From: Allobosea sp. UNC402CLCol
GTDB lineage: Bacteria > Pseudomonadota > Alphaproteobacteria > Rhizobiales > Beijerinckiaceae
Direction: 5' to 3'
Length of the DNA stretch: 64,000 nt
Assembly: GCF_000745475.1 (NCBI RefSeq)
Contig: NZ_JQJJ01000014.1
Location: forward strand, 124,001-188,000
Both the position numbers and the translations under genes were made by a program. Below are positions 8,116 through 17,812 of the stretch, piece by piece. Each line of letters begins with the position of its first letter. The first letter of the stretch is position 1. A model generated the notes under the pieces. That model was not told where the DNA came from, did no database searches, and worked only from the letters and a program-made list of their open reading frames with translations.

Positions 8116-8898
8116 GTGAGCGAAGACATTCTCTATGCGGTAGAGGGCGGGATCGGGACGATCACGCTCAACCGGCCGCAAGCGCGCAATGCCATGACCT
8201 TCGCCATGTATGAGCGGCTGGCCGAGATCTGCCGCGATCCGGTGGCCCATGGCGACCCGCGCGTCATCATCGTGACCGGCGCCGGCGACAAGGCTTTCGC
8301 CTCGGGCACCGATATCGCGCAGTTTCGTTCCTTTGCGAGCGCGGCGGATGCGCTGGCCTATGAGGAGCGGATCGAAGGCGTGATCGATGCCATCGAGCGC
8401 TGCGCCGTGCCGACGCTGGCGGCGATCTCCGGAGCCGTCACCGGCGGTGGGGCGGCCATCGCGCTCGCCTGCGATCTCAGGATCGCGACGGTGACGGCAC
8501 GCTTCGGCTTCCCGATCGCGCGCACGCTCGGCAACAGCCTGTCGATGGCGAATTATGCCCGGCTCTTCGCCCTGCTCGGCCCGGCGCTGGTCAAGGACAT
8601 CGTCTTCACGGCGCGGCTCGTCGAGGCGGAGGAGGGGCGCCGGGCCGGGCTCTACAGCGAATTGCTGCCGGATCATCCCGCGCTGATGCTGCGGGCGGCC
8701 GAACTCGCCACGACCATCGCCGGGCATGCGCCGCTGACCATGCGGGCGACCAAGGAGGCGATGCGGCGGCTGACGGCCGCCACGGCGCAAGCTGTCGCCG
8801 GCGAGGACCTGGTCACGCTCTGCTACACGAGCGAGGATTTCCGGGAAGGCATGGAGGCCTTCCTCGCCAAGCGTCCCCCGGTCTGGCGGGGGCGCTGA
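8116..8898 (+). CDS. Crotonase-fold protein lacking both hydratase glutamates
   Basis: 260 aa, GTG start at 8116 with GGAGG at 8106-8110. N-terminal TITLNRPQARNAM and FASGTDIAQF are typical of enoyl-CoA hydratase/isomerase proteins, and GAVTGGGAAIALACDLRIA supplies the oxyanion loop. The two acid-base glutamates of enoyl-CoA hydratase normally sit in GGGCE and in FGQPEI; here these read GGGAA and FGFPIA, so both are missing. A hydratase reaction is therefore unlikely; another crotonase activity (isomerase, lyase, hydrolase, decarboxylase) is possible. Co-transcribed with the CoA-transferase just upstream. Confidence 0.85.
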   Translation: MSEDILYAVEGGIGTITLNRPQARNAMTFAMYERLAEICRDPVAHGDPRVIIVTGAGDKAFASGTDIAQFRSFASAADALAYEERIEGVIDAIERCAVPTLAAISGAVTGGGAAIALACDLRIATVTARFGFPIARTLGNSLSMANYARLFALLGPALVKDIVFTARLVEAEEGRRAGLYSELLPDHPALMLRAAELATTIAGHAPLTMRATKEAMRRLTAATAQAVAGEDLVTLCYTSEDFREGMEAFLAKRPPVWRGR

Positions 8899-8922
8899 GG
8901 CACGCGGCGGAGGACGCTTCGT

Positions 8923-10248
8923 TCAGCCGTAGCGGGCTTCCAGCCGCCGGTCGAACCAGAGCGCGACGAGCGTGCAGATCACGCCCGAGAGCAGATAGAG
9001 CCCGACCCAGGCGAGGCCGAGCTTGCTGGAGAGCGTCAGCGCCACGAGCGGCGCAAAGCCGGCGCCGATCAGCCAGGCGAGGTCGGAGGTCAGCGCCGCG
9101 CCGGTGTAGCGATACTCCCGGCCGAAGCTCGAGGCGACGGCGCCTGCGGTTTGGCCGTAGGAGAGGCCGAGCAGGCCGAAGCCGATGATGACATAGACCG
9201 TCTGGCCGGCTTGGCTGTCTCCGAAGAGCAGGGGAGCGATGACGCTGCCCAGGCTGAACAGGCCGATCATCAGGCCGGAGAGGATCAGCGTCCGGCGCCG
9301 GCCGATCTGGTCGGCGATCAGGCCCGACGTCATGATCGCCCCGGCGCAGACCACGGCGCCCGCGCCCTGCACGATCAGGAACTCCGAGACCGAGCGGTTG
9401 GTGAAGAGGTTGATCCAGCTCACCGGAAAAATCGTGACGATGTGGAAGAGCGCGAAGCTCGCCAGTGGCACGAAGGCGCCGAGGATCAGCGTGCTGCCGC
9501 GCTTGCGGACGAGCTGCATGACCGGGCTGGGCATGAGTTCGCGCGTTTCCATGAGCTGCGCGAATTCCTGCGTCGCGACCATGCGCAAGCGAGCGAACAG
9601 CGCGACGACGTTGATCGTCAGGGCGACGAAGAAGGGATAGCGCCAGCCCCAGCCGAGGAAATCCTCGGTCGAGAGCGAGCCCTCGAAGAAGGCGAACAGC
9701 CCGGCGGCGAGAATGAAGCCGATGGGTGCGCCGAGCTGCGGCAGCATCGCGTACCAGCCGCGCCGGTTCTGCGGGGCGTTGAGCGCAAGCAGCGAGGACA
9801 GGCCGTCCCAGGCGCCGCCGAGCGCGATGCCCTGGAGCAGGCGGAAGGTCGCCAGGATGATGCCGGACCAGATGCCGATGGTCTCGTAACCCGGCAGGAA
9901 GGCGATCGCGGCCGTCGAGCCGCCGAGCAGGAACAGCGCGGCGGTGAGCTTGGTGGCGCGGCCATAGACGCGATCGATCGACATGAACAGCACGGAGCCG
10001 ATCGGCCGCGTCAGGAAGGCGAGGGCGAAGATGCCGAAGGAATAGAGCGTTCCGGTCAGCGGGTCGGCGAAGGGAAAGACCAGCTGGGGGAAGACCAGCA
10101 CGCAGCCCAGCCCGAAGACGAAGAAGTCGAAATATTCCGATGTCCGGCCGATGATGACGCCGAGCGCGATCTCGCCCGGGGTGACGTGATCGCGACCATG
10201 TTCGTCGGTCGGATGGCTCGATGCCGGGCTTGCCACATGGGCGCTCAT
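8923..10248 (-). CDS. MHS-family major facilitator (metabolite:H+ symporter)
   Basis: 441 aa with about twelve hydrophobic segments. Motifs of the metabolite:H+ symporter group are visible: GRTSEYFDFFVFG in helix 1, LTRPIGSVLF before the 2-3 loop, the RLLQGIALGGAWDG segment of helix 4, and IADQIGRRRTLIL in the mid-protein repeat. Relatives move small carboxylic acids such as shikimate, 2-oxoglutarate, citrate or proline. It converges with the crotonase gene (24 bp between stops) and diverges from cyoA, so it is its own transcription unit. The substrate cannot be read from sequence; an organic acid is likely. Confidence 0.88.
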   Translation of the reverse strand: MSAHVASPASSHPTDEHGRDHVTPGEIALGVIIGRTSEYFDFFVFGLGCVLVFPQLVFPFADPLTGTLYSFGIFALAFLTRPIGSVLFMSIDRVYGRATKLTAALFLLGGSTAAIAFLPGYETIGIWSGIILATFRLLQGIALGGAWDGLSSLLALNAPQNRRGWYAMLPQLGAPIGFILAAGLFAFFEGSLSTEDFLGWGWRYPFFVALTINVVALFARLRMVATQEFAQLMETRELMPSPVMQLVRKRGSTLILGAFVPLASFALFHIVTIFPVSWINLFTNRSVSEFLIVQGAGAVVCAGAIMTSGLIADQIGRRRTLILSGLMIGLFSLGSVIAPLLFGDSQAGQTVYVIIGFGLLGLSYGQTAGAVASSFGREYRYTGAALTSDLAWLIGAGFAPLVALTLSSKLGLAWVGLYLLSGVICTLVALWFDRRLEARYG

Positions 10249-10429
10249 TCGGGGGCTTCCTCGTTCGCGCGGAAAAGGGATAACATTCCCCCGCTCCGGA
10301 CGCCATGGATGCGGCGGATAAAAGCGGAGCGCCGATCATCTGCCAATGGGACATTCTGTCCTCTGTGCAGTGCAATAGAATGCGATAGAAGGACGGCGAC
10401 TTTCCGGTCACGGAGGGCTTGGTCTCTTG

Positions 10430-11509
10430 ATGAATCGTCGTTTTCTGGCGCTGTTGCCGCTTTTCGCCCTGCTTGGGGGCTGTCAGGCGGTGCTGTTGTC
10501 GCCCTCCGGTGATGTTGCATTGCAGCAACGCAACCTCATGCTGATCTCGACGGGGCTCATGCTGACCGTCATCCTGCCGGTGATGGCGCTGACGGTGTTC
10601 TTCGCCTGGCGCTACCGCGCTTCGGCGAAGGCCGAGTACGATCCGGACTGGAATCACTCGCTGCCGCTCGAAGTGGTGATCTGGGCGGTGCCGCTGCTGA
10701 TCATCGTCATTCTCGGCGCGCTGACCTGGATGGGCACGCATCTGCTCGATCCCTATCGCCCGCTCAACCGCATCAGCGCGACGGCGCCGATCGCGACGCC
10801 GCAGGGCGGCGAGGCGCAGGTACGCAAGCAGCCGCTCGTCATCCAGGTCGTGGCGCTCGACTGGAAATGGCTGTTCCTCTACCCGCAGCAGGGCATCGCC
10901 TCGGTCAACGAGGTGGTGGCGCCGGTGAACCAGCCGATCGAATTCCGCATCACCGCCTCCTCGGTGATGAACTCGCTCTTCATCCCCGCGCTCGCCGGCC
11001 AGATCTATGCGATGCCGGGCATGCAGACCAAGCTCAACGCCGTCATCAACCATGCCGGCGATTTCGAGGGCTTCTCGGCGAACTATAGCGGGGAGGGCTT
11101 CTCCGGGATGCGCTTCCGCTTCCGTGGTGTCGAAGGCAACGGATTCGAGGACTGGGTGAAGGCTGCGCGCGACAAGGGCGACAAGCTCGGCCGCGAGGAA
11201 TATCTCGTCTTCGAGCGGCCGAGCGAGCGTGAGCCGGCCCGCCAGTTCGGCAGCGTCGCGCCCGATCTCTACGACGCGATCCTCAACATGTGCGTCGACC
11301 GCGCCAAGATGTGCATGCGCGACATGATGGCGATGGATGCCAAGGGCGGCGGCGGCAAGGAGGGCATCTCCACCGTCATGGCGCTCGAATACGACAAGTC
11401 GGTGCGCCGGGGCGGCGCGCCCCTGCCGCCGCGGCCCTTCGTCACCGCGATCTGCACGCCGGCCGATGTCTACGGCAAGGGCGGCGTGACAGCCCAAGTC
11501 GCGAATTGA
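10430..11509 (+). CDS. cyoA: Cytochrome o ubiquinol oxidase subunit II
   Basis: About 359 aa. A lipoprotein signal peptide ends in LFALLGGC (lipobox), followed by two transmembrane helices and a periplasmic cupredoxin domain. The CuA ligands of cytochrome c oxidases are absent: the region NSLFIPALAGQIYAMPGM carries none of the two cysteines. That marks a quinol oxidase. ATG at 10430 is preceded in frame by a TTG at 10427; GGAGGG at 10412 is 13 or 10 nt upstream, so either may start translation. First gene of the cyoABCD-SURF1 operon. Confidence 0.94.
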   Translation: MNRRFLALLPLFALLGGCQAVLLSPSGDVALQQRNLMLISTGLMLTVILPVMALTVFFAWRYRASAKAEYDPDWNHSLPLEVVIWAVPLLIIVILGALTWMGTHLLDPYRPLNRISATAPIATPQGGEAQVRKQPLVIQVVALDWKWLFLYPQQGIASVNEVVAPVNQPIEFRITASSVMNSLFIPALAGQIYAMPGMQTKLNAVINHAGDFEGFSANYSGEGFSGMRFRFRGVEGNGFEDWVKAARDKGDKLGREEYLVFERPSEREPARQFGSVAPDLYDAILNMCVDRAKMCMRDMMAMDAKGGGGKEGISTVMALEYDKSVRRGGAPLPPRPFVTAICTPADVYGKGGVTAQVAN

Positions 11510-11558
11510 GCCGCCAATTGAACGGCCGCCTGGCCAAGCCTAGCGATCCGAGGAAGCC

Positions 11559-13559
11559 ATGAATTCCTATCCCGACTGGTGGAAGCTCGTGTTCGGACGC
11601 TTCACGCTCGAGGCGATCCCGTATCATGAGCCCATCCTGCTCGCGACCTTCGCTGGCGTGGTGATCGGCGGCCTCGCGCTCATCGCGCTCATCACCCGGA
11701 TGAAGGCCTGGGGCTATCTCTGGCACGAGTGGTTCACCAGCGTCGACCACAAGAAGATCGGCATCATGTATATGGTGCTCGGCATCGTCATGCTGCTGCG
11801 CGGCTTCGCCGACGCGCTGATGATGCGTGGGCAGCAGGCCATCGCCTTCGGCGCGAACGAGGGCTATCTGCCTCCGCATCACTACGACCAGATCTTCACG
11901 GCGCATGGCGTGATCATGATCTTCTTCGTGGCGATGCCGCTGGTCACGGGGCTGATGAACTATGTCGTGCCGCTGCAGATCGGCGCGCGCGACGTCGCCT
12001 TCCCCTTCCTCAACAATTTCTCGTTCTGGATGACCGTCGGCGGCGTCGTGCTGGTCATGGCCTCGCTCTTCGTCGGCGAGTTCGCCAAGGTCGGCTGGCT
12101 TGCCTATCCGCCGCTGTCGGGGGCCGCCTACTCGCCCGGGGTGGGCATGGACTACTACCTCTGGGCGCTCCAGATCGCGGGCGTGGGCACGACGCTGTCG
12201 GGCATCAACCTGATCGCGACGATCGTGAAGATGCGCGCGCCCGGCATGGACATGATGAAGATGCCCGTCTTCACCTGGACGGCGCTGTGCACCAACGTGC
12301 TGATCGTGGCGAGCTTTCCGATCCTGGCCGGCACGCTCGCGCTGCTGACGCTGGACCGCTATGTCGGCACCAACTTCTTCACGAACGATCTCGGCGGCAA
12401 CCCGATGATGTACGTGAACCTGATCTGGATCTGGGGGCACCCGGAGGTCTACATCCTGATCCTGCCGGTCTTCGGCGTCTATTCGGAGGTGGCCTCGACC
12501 TTCTCCGGCAAGCGGCTCTTCGGCTATACCTCGATGGTCTATGCGACGGTGGTCATCACCATCCTGTCCTACCTCGTCTGGCTGCACCATTTCTTCACGA
12601 TGGGCTCGGGCGCCAGCGTGAACTCCTTCTTCGGCATCACGACGATGATCATCTCGATCCCGACGGGCGCGAAGATCTTCAACTGGCTGTTCACGATGTA
12701 TCGCGGCCGCATCCGCTTCGAATTGCCGATGATGTGGCTGCTCGCCTTCATGCTGACCTTCGTCATCGGCGGCATGACCGGCGTCATGCTGGCGGTGCCG
12801 CCAGCCGATTTCATCTTGCACAACAGCCTGTTCCTGATCGCGCATTTCCACAACGTGATCATCGGCGGCGTGGTCTTCGGCGCCTTCGCCGGCATCACCT
12901 ACTGGTTCCCGAAGGCCTTCGGCTTCAAGCTCGACGAGTTCTGGGGCAGGCTCTCCTTCTGGTTCTGGGTGATCGGCTTCTACGTCGCCTTCATGCCGCT
13001 CTATGTGCTCGGCCTGATGGGCGTGACCCGTCGGGTGAACCATTTCGAGGATCCGTCGCTGCAGATCTGGTTCGTGATCGCGGCCTTCGGCGCCGTGCTG
13101 ATCGCGCTCGGCATCCTCTGCTTCCTCATCCAGATCGGCGTCAGCATCCTGCGTCGCGAGCAGTTGCGCGACACGACCGGCGATCCCTGGGATGGGCGTA
13201 CGCTGGAATGGTCGACCTCCTCGCCACCGCCGGCCTATAATTTCGCCTTCACGCCCGTCATCCACGACCATGACACCTGGGCCGACATGAAGAAGCGCGG
13301 CTACCGGCGACCGCTGACCGGCTTCAAGCCGATCCACATGCCGAAGAACACCGGCGCAGGCCTGATCATCTCCGCCTTCGCGACGATCTGCGGCTTCGCG
13401 CTGGTCTGGTACATCTGGTGGCTGGCGGCGCTGGCCTTCATCGCGGTGATCGCGACGGCGATCGCCCATACCTTCAACTATAACCGGGACTTCCACATCC
13501 CGGCCGAGGCGGTCCTGCGCGAGGAGAATGCGCGCACCGAGCAACTCGGGCAGGCCTGA
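11559..13559 (+). CDS. cyoB: Cytochrome o ubiquinol oxidase subunit I
   Basis: 666 aa, matching the usual CyoB length. Heme-copper oxidase hallmarks are present: [11 protein letters not shown] (low-spin heme ligand), [12 protein letters not shown] (D-channel entrance), [15 protein letters not shown] (CuB His and the cross-linked Tyr), [11 protein letters not shown] (CuB histidines), and [12 protein letters not shown] (heme ligands). About fifteen membrane helices. It carries both heme sites and the proton-pumping core of quinol oxidase in the inner membrane. Preceded by GAGGAAGCC and followed 3 bp later by cyoC. Confidence 0.97.
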   Translation: MNSYPDWWKLVFGRFTLEAIPYHEPILLATFAGVVIGGLALIALITRMKAWGYLWHEWFTSVDHKKIGIMYMVLGIVMLLRGFADALMMRGQQAIAFGANEGYLPPHHYDQIFTAHGVIMIFFVAMPLVTGLMNYVVPLQIGARDVAFPFLNNFSFWMTVGGVVLVMASLFVGEFAKVGWLAYPPLSGAAYSPGVGMDYYLWALQIAGVGTTLSGINLIATIVKMRAPGMDMMKMPVFTWTALCTNVLIVASFPILAGTLALLTLDRYVGTNFFTNDLGGNPMMYVNLIWIWGHPEVYILILPVFGVYSEVASTFSGKRLFGYTSMVYATVVITILSYLVWLHHFFTMGSGASVNSFFGITTMIISIPTGAKIFNWLFTMYRGRIRFELPMMWLLAFMLTFVIGGMTGVMLAVPPADFILHNSLFLIAHFHNVIIGGVVFGAFAGITYWFPKAFGFKLDEFWGRLSFWFWVIGFYVAFMPLYVLGLMGVTRRVNHFEDPSLQIWFVIAAFGAVLIALGILCFLIQIGVSILRREQLRDTTGDPWDGRTLEWSTSSPPPAYNFAFTPVIHDHDTWADMKKRGYRRPLTGFKPIHMPKNTGAGLIISAFATICGFALVWYIWWLAALAFIAVIATAIAHTFNYNRDFHIPAEAVLREENARTEQLGQA

Positions 13560-13562
13560 GGG

Positions 13563-14204
13563 ATGACGATGACCACGGCGACAGCGCTGGACACCGACAA
13601 GGCCGACATCCCGGTCTTCCACGTCACGGAAGACGAGCACGAGCACTCCGGCGGCTCGACCATGCTCGGCTTCTGGATGTACCTGATGAGCGACTGCCTG
13701 GTTTTCGCAGTCCTCTTCGCGACCTTCGGCGTGCTCGGGCGCAACTATGCGGCTGGGCCTTCCGGCGCCGACCTGTTCGACCTCAAGCTGGTGGCGGTCA
13801 ACACCACCATGCTGCTGCTCTCCTCGATCACCTACGGCTTCGCCATGCTGGCGATGGACAAGGGGCGGCAGGCCGCGGTGCAGGGCTGGCTTGCGGTGAC
13901 CGGCCTGTTCGGCCTCGCCTTCATCGGCATCGAGCTCTACGAGTTCCACCACATGATCCTGGAGGGCGCGACGCCGATGCGCAGCGCCTTCCTCTCCTCC
14001 TTCTTCACGCTGGTGGGCACGCACGGGCTGCACGTCACCTTCGGCCTGATCTGGCTCACCGTGCTGATGGTGCAGGTGTCGCAGCGCGGCCTGATCGAGG
14101 CCAATCGCCGCCGTCTGATGTGCCTGAGCATGTTCTGGCACTTCCTCGACGTCGTCTGGATCGGCGTCTTCTCCTTCGTCTATCTGATGGGCGTGCTGAA
14201 ATGA
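13563..14204 (+). CDS. cyoC: Cytochrome o ubiquinol oxidase subunit III
   Basis: 213 aa with five hydrophobic helices. [20 protein letters not shown] and the later [13 protein letters not shown] and [17 protein letters not shown] are family III signatures. An in-frame second ATG lies at 13569. Supports the stability of subunit I. Its stop codon overlaps the ATG of cyoD by 4 bp, indicating translational coupling. Confidence 0.95.
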   Translation: MTMTTATALDTDKADIPVFHVTEDEHEHSGGSTMLGFWMYLMSDCLVFAVLFATFGVLGRNYAAGPSGADLFDLKLVAVNTTMLLLSSITYGFAMLAMDKGRQAAVQGWLAVTGLFGLAFIGIELYEFHHMILEGATPMRSAFLSSFFTLVGTHGLHVTFGLIWLTVLMVQVSQRGLIEANRRRLMCLSMFWHFLDVVWIGVFSFVYLMGVLK

Positions 14205-14596
14205 GCGGATCGCAGGACCACTCCGGAGCCCACGCCGAAGCGCATGGCGCCGGCCATGACGATCACGGCGCCTCGCATGCGACGCTGCGCGGCTATCTCA
14301 CCGGCTTCGTCCTCGCGGCCATCCTGACCGCGATCCCGTTCTGGCTGGTGATGGGCGACGTGCTCGGCAACTCGACCGTGACGGCGCTGGTCGTCATGGC
14401 CTTCGCGGCGGTGCAGATCGTCGTCCACATGGTCTACTTCCTGCACATGAATTCGCGCTCGGAAGGCGGCTGGACGATGATGGCGTTGATCTTCACCATC
14501 GTCATCGTGGTGATCGCGCTCTCGGGCTCGCTGTGGGTGATGTACCACCTCAACAGCAACATGATGCCGATGGCGCCCGGCGACCACCCGATGTGA
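14201..14596 (+). CDS. cyoD: Cytochrome o ubiquinol oxidase subunit IV
   Basis: 131 aa from the ATG at 14201 that overlaps the cyoC stop (ATGA). The first 30 residues are rich in His, Ala and Gly, then three membrane helices follow, with [16 protein letters not shown] being the conserved helix-2 region. Subunit IV assists CuB insertion and assembly of subunit I. A longer frame upstream lies inside cyoC and is not the gene. Confidence 0.93.
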   Translation: MSGSQDHSGAHAEAHGAGHDDHGASHATLRGYLTGFVLAAILTAIPFWLVMGDVLGNSTVTALVVMAFAAVQIVVHMVYFLHMNSRSEGGWTMMALIFTIVIVVIALSGSLWVMYHLNSNMMPMAPGDHPM

Positions 14597-14606
14597 GGGT
14601 GTCGCC

Positions 14607-15359
14607 ATGGCCGCCCCGGCGCGCGCCGAGACCGGCCGTCCATCGGCGGCACGCCGGGTTGCCCTTCTCGGCCTCATCGGCCTGCTCACCCTCGTCTTCG
14701 CAGGGCTCGGCCTCTGGCAGGTCGAACGACGCAGCTGGAAGCTCGATCTGATCGCGCGCGTCGATGCGCGCATCCACGCACCGCCGGCCCCTGCGCCGGG
14801 TCCGGAGGATTGGGCCGGCATCGCCGGGGACGAGTACCGGAGGGTCGCGCTGGAAGGGCGCTATCTGTCCGGGCCGGAGACGCTGGTGAAGGCCGTGACC
14901 GAGAAAGGGCCCGGCTTCTGGGTTCTGGCGCCGTTCCGCAGCGCGCGCGGCTTCACGGTCCTGGTCAATCGCGGCTTCGTGCCGGAAGACCGGCGCGAGC
15001 CAGGAGAACGCAGCGATGCGGCGGCGCGCGGCGAGACGCATCTCGTCGGGCTGCTGCGATTGAGCGAGCCGGGCGGCGGGTTCCTGCGCAGCAACGATCC
15101 CGCCGGCGGGCGCTGGTATTCACGCGATGTCGCAGCGATTGCCGGGGCAGGCGGACTCGGCCAGGTCGCACCCTACTTCGTCGATGCGGATGCTGCCTCC
15201 GAGCCCGGCCCTCTGCCATTGGGCGGGCTGACGGTGGTCAGCTTCCGCAACACGCATCTGATTTATGCGCTGACCTGGTTCTGCCTCGCGGGGATGAGCG
15301 CCTGGGCTGGGCTTTACGTCTTGCGCAGGCGTGCGGAAGAGGAGCCGTCTGCCTCATAG
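14607..15359 (+). CDS. SURF1 family oxidase assembly protein
   Basis: 250 aa with an N-terminal helix (about 18-40) and a C-terminal helix (about 220-240) flanking a periplasmic domain, the SURF1/Shy1 layout. Signatures: GLGLWQVERRSWKLDLI, FVLAPF-like WVLAPFRSARGFTVLVNRGF, and FRNTHLIYALTWFCLA. SURF1 proteins aid heme insertion into heme-copper oxidases. Ten base pairs after cyoD and on the same strand, so it is the last gene of the operon. No cyoE (heme O synthase) is present here and must be encoded elsewhere. Confidence 0.92.
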   Translation: MAAPARAETGRPSAARRVALLGLIGLLTLVFAGLGLWQVERRSWKLDLIARVDARIHAPPAPAPGPEDWAGIAGDEYRRVALEGRYLSGPETLVKAVTEKGPGFWVLAPFRSARGFTVLVNRGFVPEDRREPGERSDAAARGETHLVGLLRLSEPGGGFLRSNDPAGGRWYSRDVAAIAGAGGLGQVAPYFVDADAASEPGPLPLGGLTVVSFRNTHLIYALTWFCLAGMSAWAGLYVLRRRAEEEPSAS

Positions 15360-15394
15360 GTTCGAGGTGCTTCCAGGGTGGTTCGGAAACACGC

Positions 15395-15489
15395 CGTCAT
15401 TCCGGGCTTGACCCGGAATCCATCGCAGAGCGCGGAGGCCTATGATGGATTCCGGATCGGCGCCGCTTCGCGGCTTGTCCGGAATGACG
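15395..15489. repeat. Palindromic intergenic repeat, same family as 1283-1363
   Basis: CGTCATTCCGG at 15395-15405 pairs with CCGGAATGACG at 15479-15489, and inner arms GGAATCCATC and GATGGATTCC pair again, giving a long cruciform-capable element of 95 bp. It sits between convergent genes (SURF1 and the M20 peptidase), so it may serve as a bidirectional transcription end. Confidence 0.7.
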
Positions 15490-15508
15490 TGGAAATTTGG
15501 GCTGGCGC

Positions 15509-16888
15509 TTAATCCCGGCTTGGCATCTGCCCAAGCTCGTGCAGCAGCGCAGCACCCGTCCGCAAGCCGCTGTAGAAGCAGTCCAAGGTCATGTTCTCGT
15601 TCGGGGCGTGATTGGCCTCGTCATGGTTGGCGTAGGGCGTGACATAGGCCGGGATGCCGAGGATCTTGGTGAAGACGTAGTTCGGCAGGCTGCCGAAGCC
15701 GGCCGGGATCAGCAGCGGCTCCTCGCCATGGGCGGCGACGAAGGCACGGCGCAGCGGCGCGGTATAGGCCGAGGCGATCTGCGTCTTCGAGGGCTGCATG
15801 CCCATCTCCTCGGCGATGAACTCAACCTCGGGCGCATGCTTCTCCACATGCGCCTTGACCTTGCGCAGGATGTCTTCGGGATCCTGTGCCTCGACGAGGC
15901 GGATATCGCACTTCACCAGCGCCTCGTTCGGCAGCACGGTCTTGGTACCCGGCCCGCCATAGCCGCCATGGAAGCCGTTGATCGTCAGCGTCGGCTGGAA
16001 GCAGAGGCGGTCGTAGAAGGGGCGGTCGAGCGGCGCGTCGAGCCGGGTGAGGCTCAAGCCCTGCTTGAAGGCCTCGATGTCGAGCGGCAGGCGCTTGATC
16101 GCCTCGATATCCTCCGGCGTCGGCGGCAGCACATCGTCATGCAGCCCCTCGATGGTGATCTCGCCATTGGCGTTCTTCATCGTGGACAGCAGGTGGACGA
16201 GCGTCCAGATCGGGTTCGGCACGACGCCGCCGAAATTGCCGGAATGGACGTCGCGGCTGGCATGGCGGCAGCGCAGCTCGAAGGAGACGACGCCACGGGA
16301 GCCGAACTTGATGCTCGGCTTGCCGCTGGCATGGCGCGGGCCGTCAGCGGTGACGGAGAGGTCGGCCTTCAGCAGATGCCTGTTGGCGCGCGCGAAGCCG
16401 GCGATGTTCGGACTGCCGATCTCCTCCTCGCCCTCCAGCAGCAGGATGACGTTGCAGGGCAGCTCGCCATGGACCTTGAGATGGGATTCGATCGCGAGGA
16501 TCTGGGCGAAGTGCTGGCCCTTGTTGTCGCCGACGCCGCGGGCATAGAGGCGCCCGTCTCGGATCGTCGGCTCGAAGGGCGGCGAAAGCCATTTGTCGAG
16601 CGGGTCGGCCGGCTGCACATCGTAATGGCCGTAAAGCAGCACGGTCGGCTTGCCCGGCGCCTTCTCCCAGCGCGCGACCACCATCGGATGGCCTTCGGTC
16701 GGCACGAGGCTGGTTTCGAGGCCGATTTTCGTCAGCATGCCCAGCAGCAGATTGCCGACCTCGGTGATGCCGATGTTCTCGGCGCTGATGCTGGGGTGGC
16801 GCAGATAGTCGATCAAGCGGTCGAGGAAGGCGGTCCGGTTCGCCTCGATATGATCGAAGACCGCGGCCAATGCGTCGGAGGTAGCCAT
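15509..16888 (-). CDS. M20 family metallopeptidase (dipeptidase-like)
   Basis: 459 aa from the ATG at 16886-16888; a longer frame to 17008 adds residues that do not match the family. M20 di-zinc hydrolase marks: VLLYGHYDVQPAD (metal His and catalytic Asp), ARGVGDNKGQ (bridging Asp), LLEGEEEIGSPN (general base and ligand Glu), and a late YANHDEANHAPNENM (last His ligand). The dimerisation lid lies between about residues 190 and 330. Relatives hydrolyse dipeptides or N-acyl amino acids in the cytoplasm. It lies 159 bp after the sugar operon on the same strand, so operon membership is uncertain. Confidence 0.92.
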   Translation of the reverse strand: MATSDALAAVFDHIEANRTAFLDRLIDYLRHPSISAENIGITEVGNLLLGMLTKIGLETSLVPTEGHPMVVARWEKAPGKPTVLLYGHYDVQPADPLDKWLSPPFEPTIRDGRLYARGVGDNKGQHFAQILAIESHLKVHGELPCNVILLLEGEEEIGSPNIAGFARANRHLLKADLSVTADGPRHASGKPSIKFGSRGVVSFELRCRHASRDVHSGNFGGVVPNPIWTLVHLLSTMKNANGEITIEGLHDDVLPPTPEDIEAIKRLPLDIEAFKQGLSLTRLDAPLDRPFYDRLCFQPTLTINGFHGGYGGPGTKTVLPNEALVKCDIRLVEAQDPEDILRKVKAHVEKHAPEVEFIAEEMGMQPSKTQIASAYTAPLRRAFVAAHGEEPLLIPAGFGSLPNYVFTKILGIPAYVTPYANHDEANHAPNENMTLDCFYSGLRTGAALLHELGQMPSRD

Positions 16889-17047
16889 GAGAATGCGCCT
16901 GGAACTCGGGGGAAGCGCCGGCCAGAAGGCGAGGCGCGAGCAGCCGACGACAGCCGGCACACTCAGACTAGGATGGGCCGGCAGGGCGCTCAAGCTCGGT
17001 CGGGGCATGGCCGGGGTGCGGCGGCATGCAGCTTCGGCGCGTCGTTG

Positions 17048-17812
17048 TCAGACGCTCCCTGCGTCGACGATGAAGTTCTGGCCGGTGCACATGCGCGAGG
17101 CATTGGAGGCGAGGAACAGGATCATCGCGGCAATATCCTCGGGCTCGATCGCGCCCTTGATCGCCTGCTGCTCCTGGGCCTCGGCCCAGCGCTCGGGCGT
17201 CAGGCGCTCGGCGCGCTGGCGCGGCGTCATCACCCAGCCGGGCGTGACGCAGTTGACGCGGATGCGGTCCTTGCCGAGTTCGCGCGCCAATGAGCGGGTG
17301 AGGCCGATGACCGCCGATTTCGCGGTGGTGTAGGCGATGAGATCGGCCGAGCGCTTCATCCAGGAGGTCGAGCTCAGATTGACGATCGCGCCGCCACCCA
17401 GTGCCGCCATGCCGGGCGCGAGCTTCTGGGCGAGGAACATCATGGGCCGCAGGTTCACGGCGAAACGGTCGTCCCAGTACTCCGGCGTCACGGCAGCGAA
17501 GGCATGCCGCTCGTCATGGCCGGCATTGTTGACGAGGATCGCAGCGGGACCGAGCCTCGCCTCGAGGACATCGACGGCGGCCAGGGCAGCCTCGATGTCG
17601 CGCAGATCGGCGCAGGCGAAGGCCACATCGGCGCATGTTGCTCGCAATTCGGTTTCGAGCGCCCGGCCGGCATCGATCGCGATGTCGATGAAGCCGACGC
17701 GGACTCCCTGGCGGGCCAGTGCGATGACGGTGGCTCGGCCGATCCCGTCGGCCCCGCCGGTGACGAGGGCGGTGCGGCCCTTGAGGTCCGGATAGGTGGC
17801 TTCGACCGTCAT
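17048..17812 (-). CDS. Short-chain dehydrogenase/reductase, sugar-operon member
   Basis: 254 aa. Classical SDR: TGGADGIGRAT dinucleotide motif near residue 17, NNAGH, catalytic Ser in NLSSTSW, and YTTAK holding Tyr and Lys. Asp at the end of the second strand (FIDIA) suggests NAD(H). The start at 17812 overlaps the stop of the IclR-lactonase fusion (ATGA), so the two are translationally coupled. In this operon it is a good candidate for oxidising a sugar or deoxysugar acid to the lactone or keto form; exact substrate unknown. Confidence 0.9.
   Translation of the reverse strand: MTVEATYPDLKGRTALVTGGADGIGRATVIALARQGVRVGFIDIAIDAGRALETELRATCADVAFACADLRDIEAALAAVDVLEARLGPAAILVNNAGHDERHAFAAVTPEYWDDRFAVNLRPMMFLAQKLAPGMAALGGGAIVNLSSTSWMKRSADLIAYTTAKSAVIGLTRSLARELGKDRIRVNCVTPGWVMTPRQRAERLTPERWAEAQEQQAIKGAIEPEDIAAMILFLASNASRMCTGQNFIVDAGSV

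Noticed and set aside
11442..14141. Minus-strand open frame of 899 codons across the cyo operon
   Set aside because: The opposite strand holds cyoB, cyoC and cyoD with all active-site motifs; the antisense frame is His/Arg/Asp-rich and has no recognisable protein.
15497..17293. Plus-strand open frame of 598 codons opposite the M20 peptidase and SDR
   Set aside because: Spans two genes and their gap on the other strand, has no ribosome site and shows no domain.
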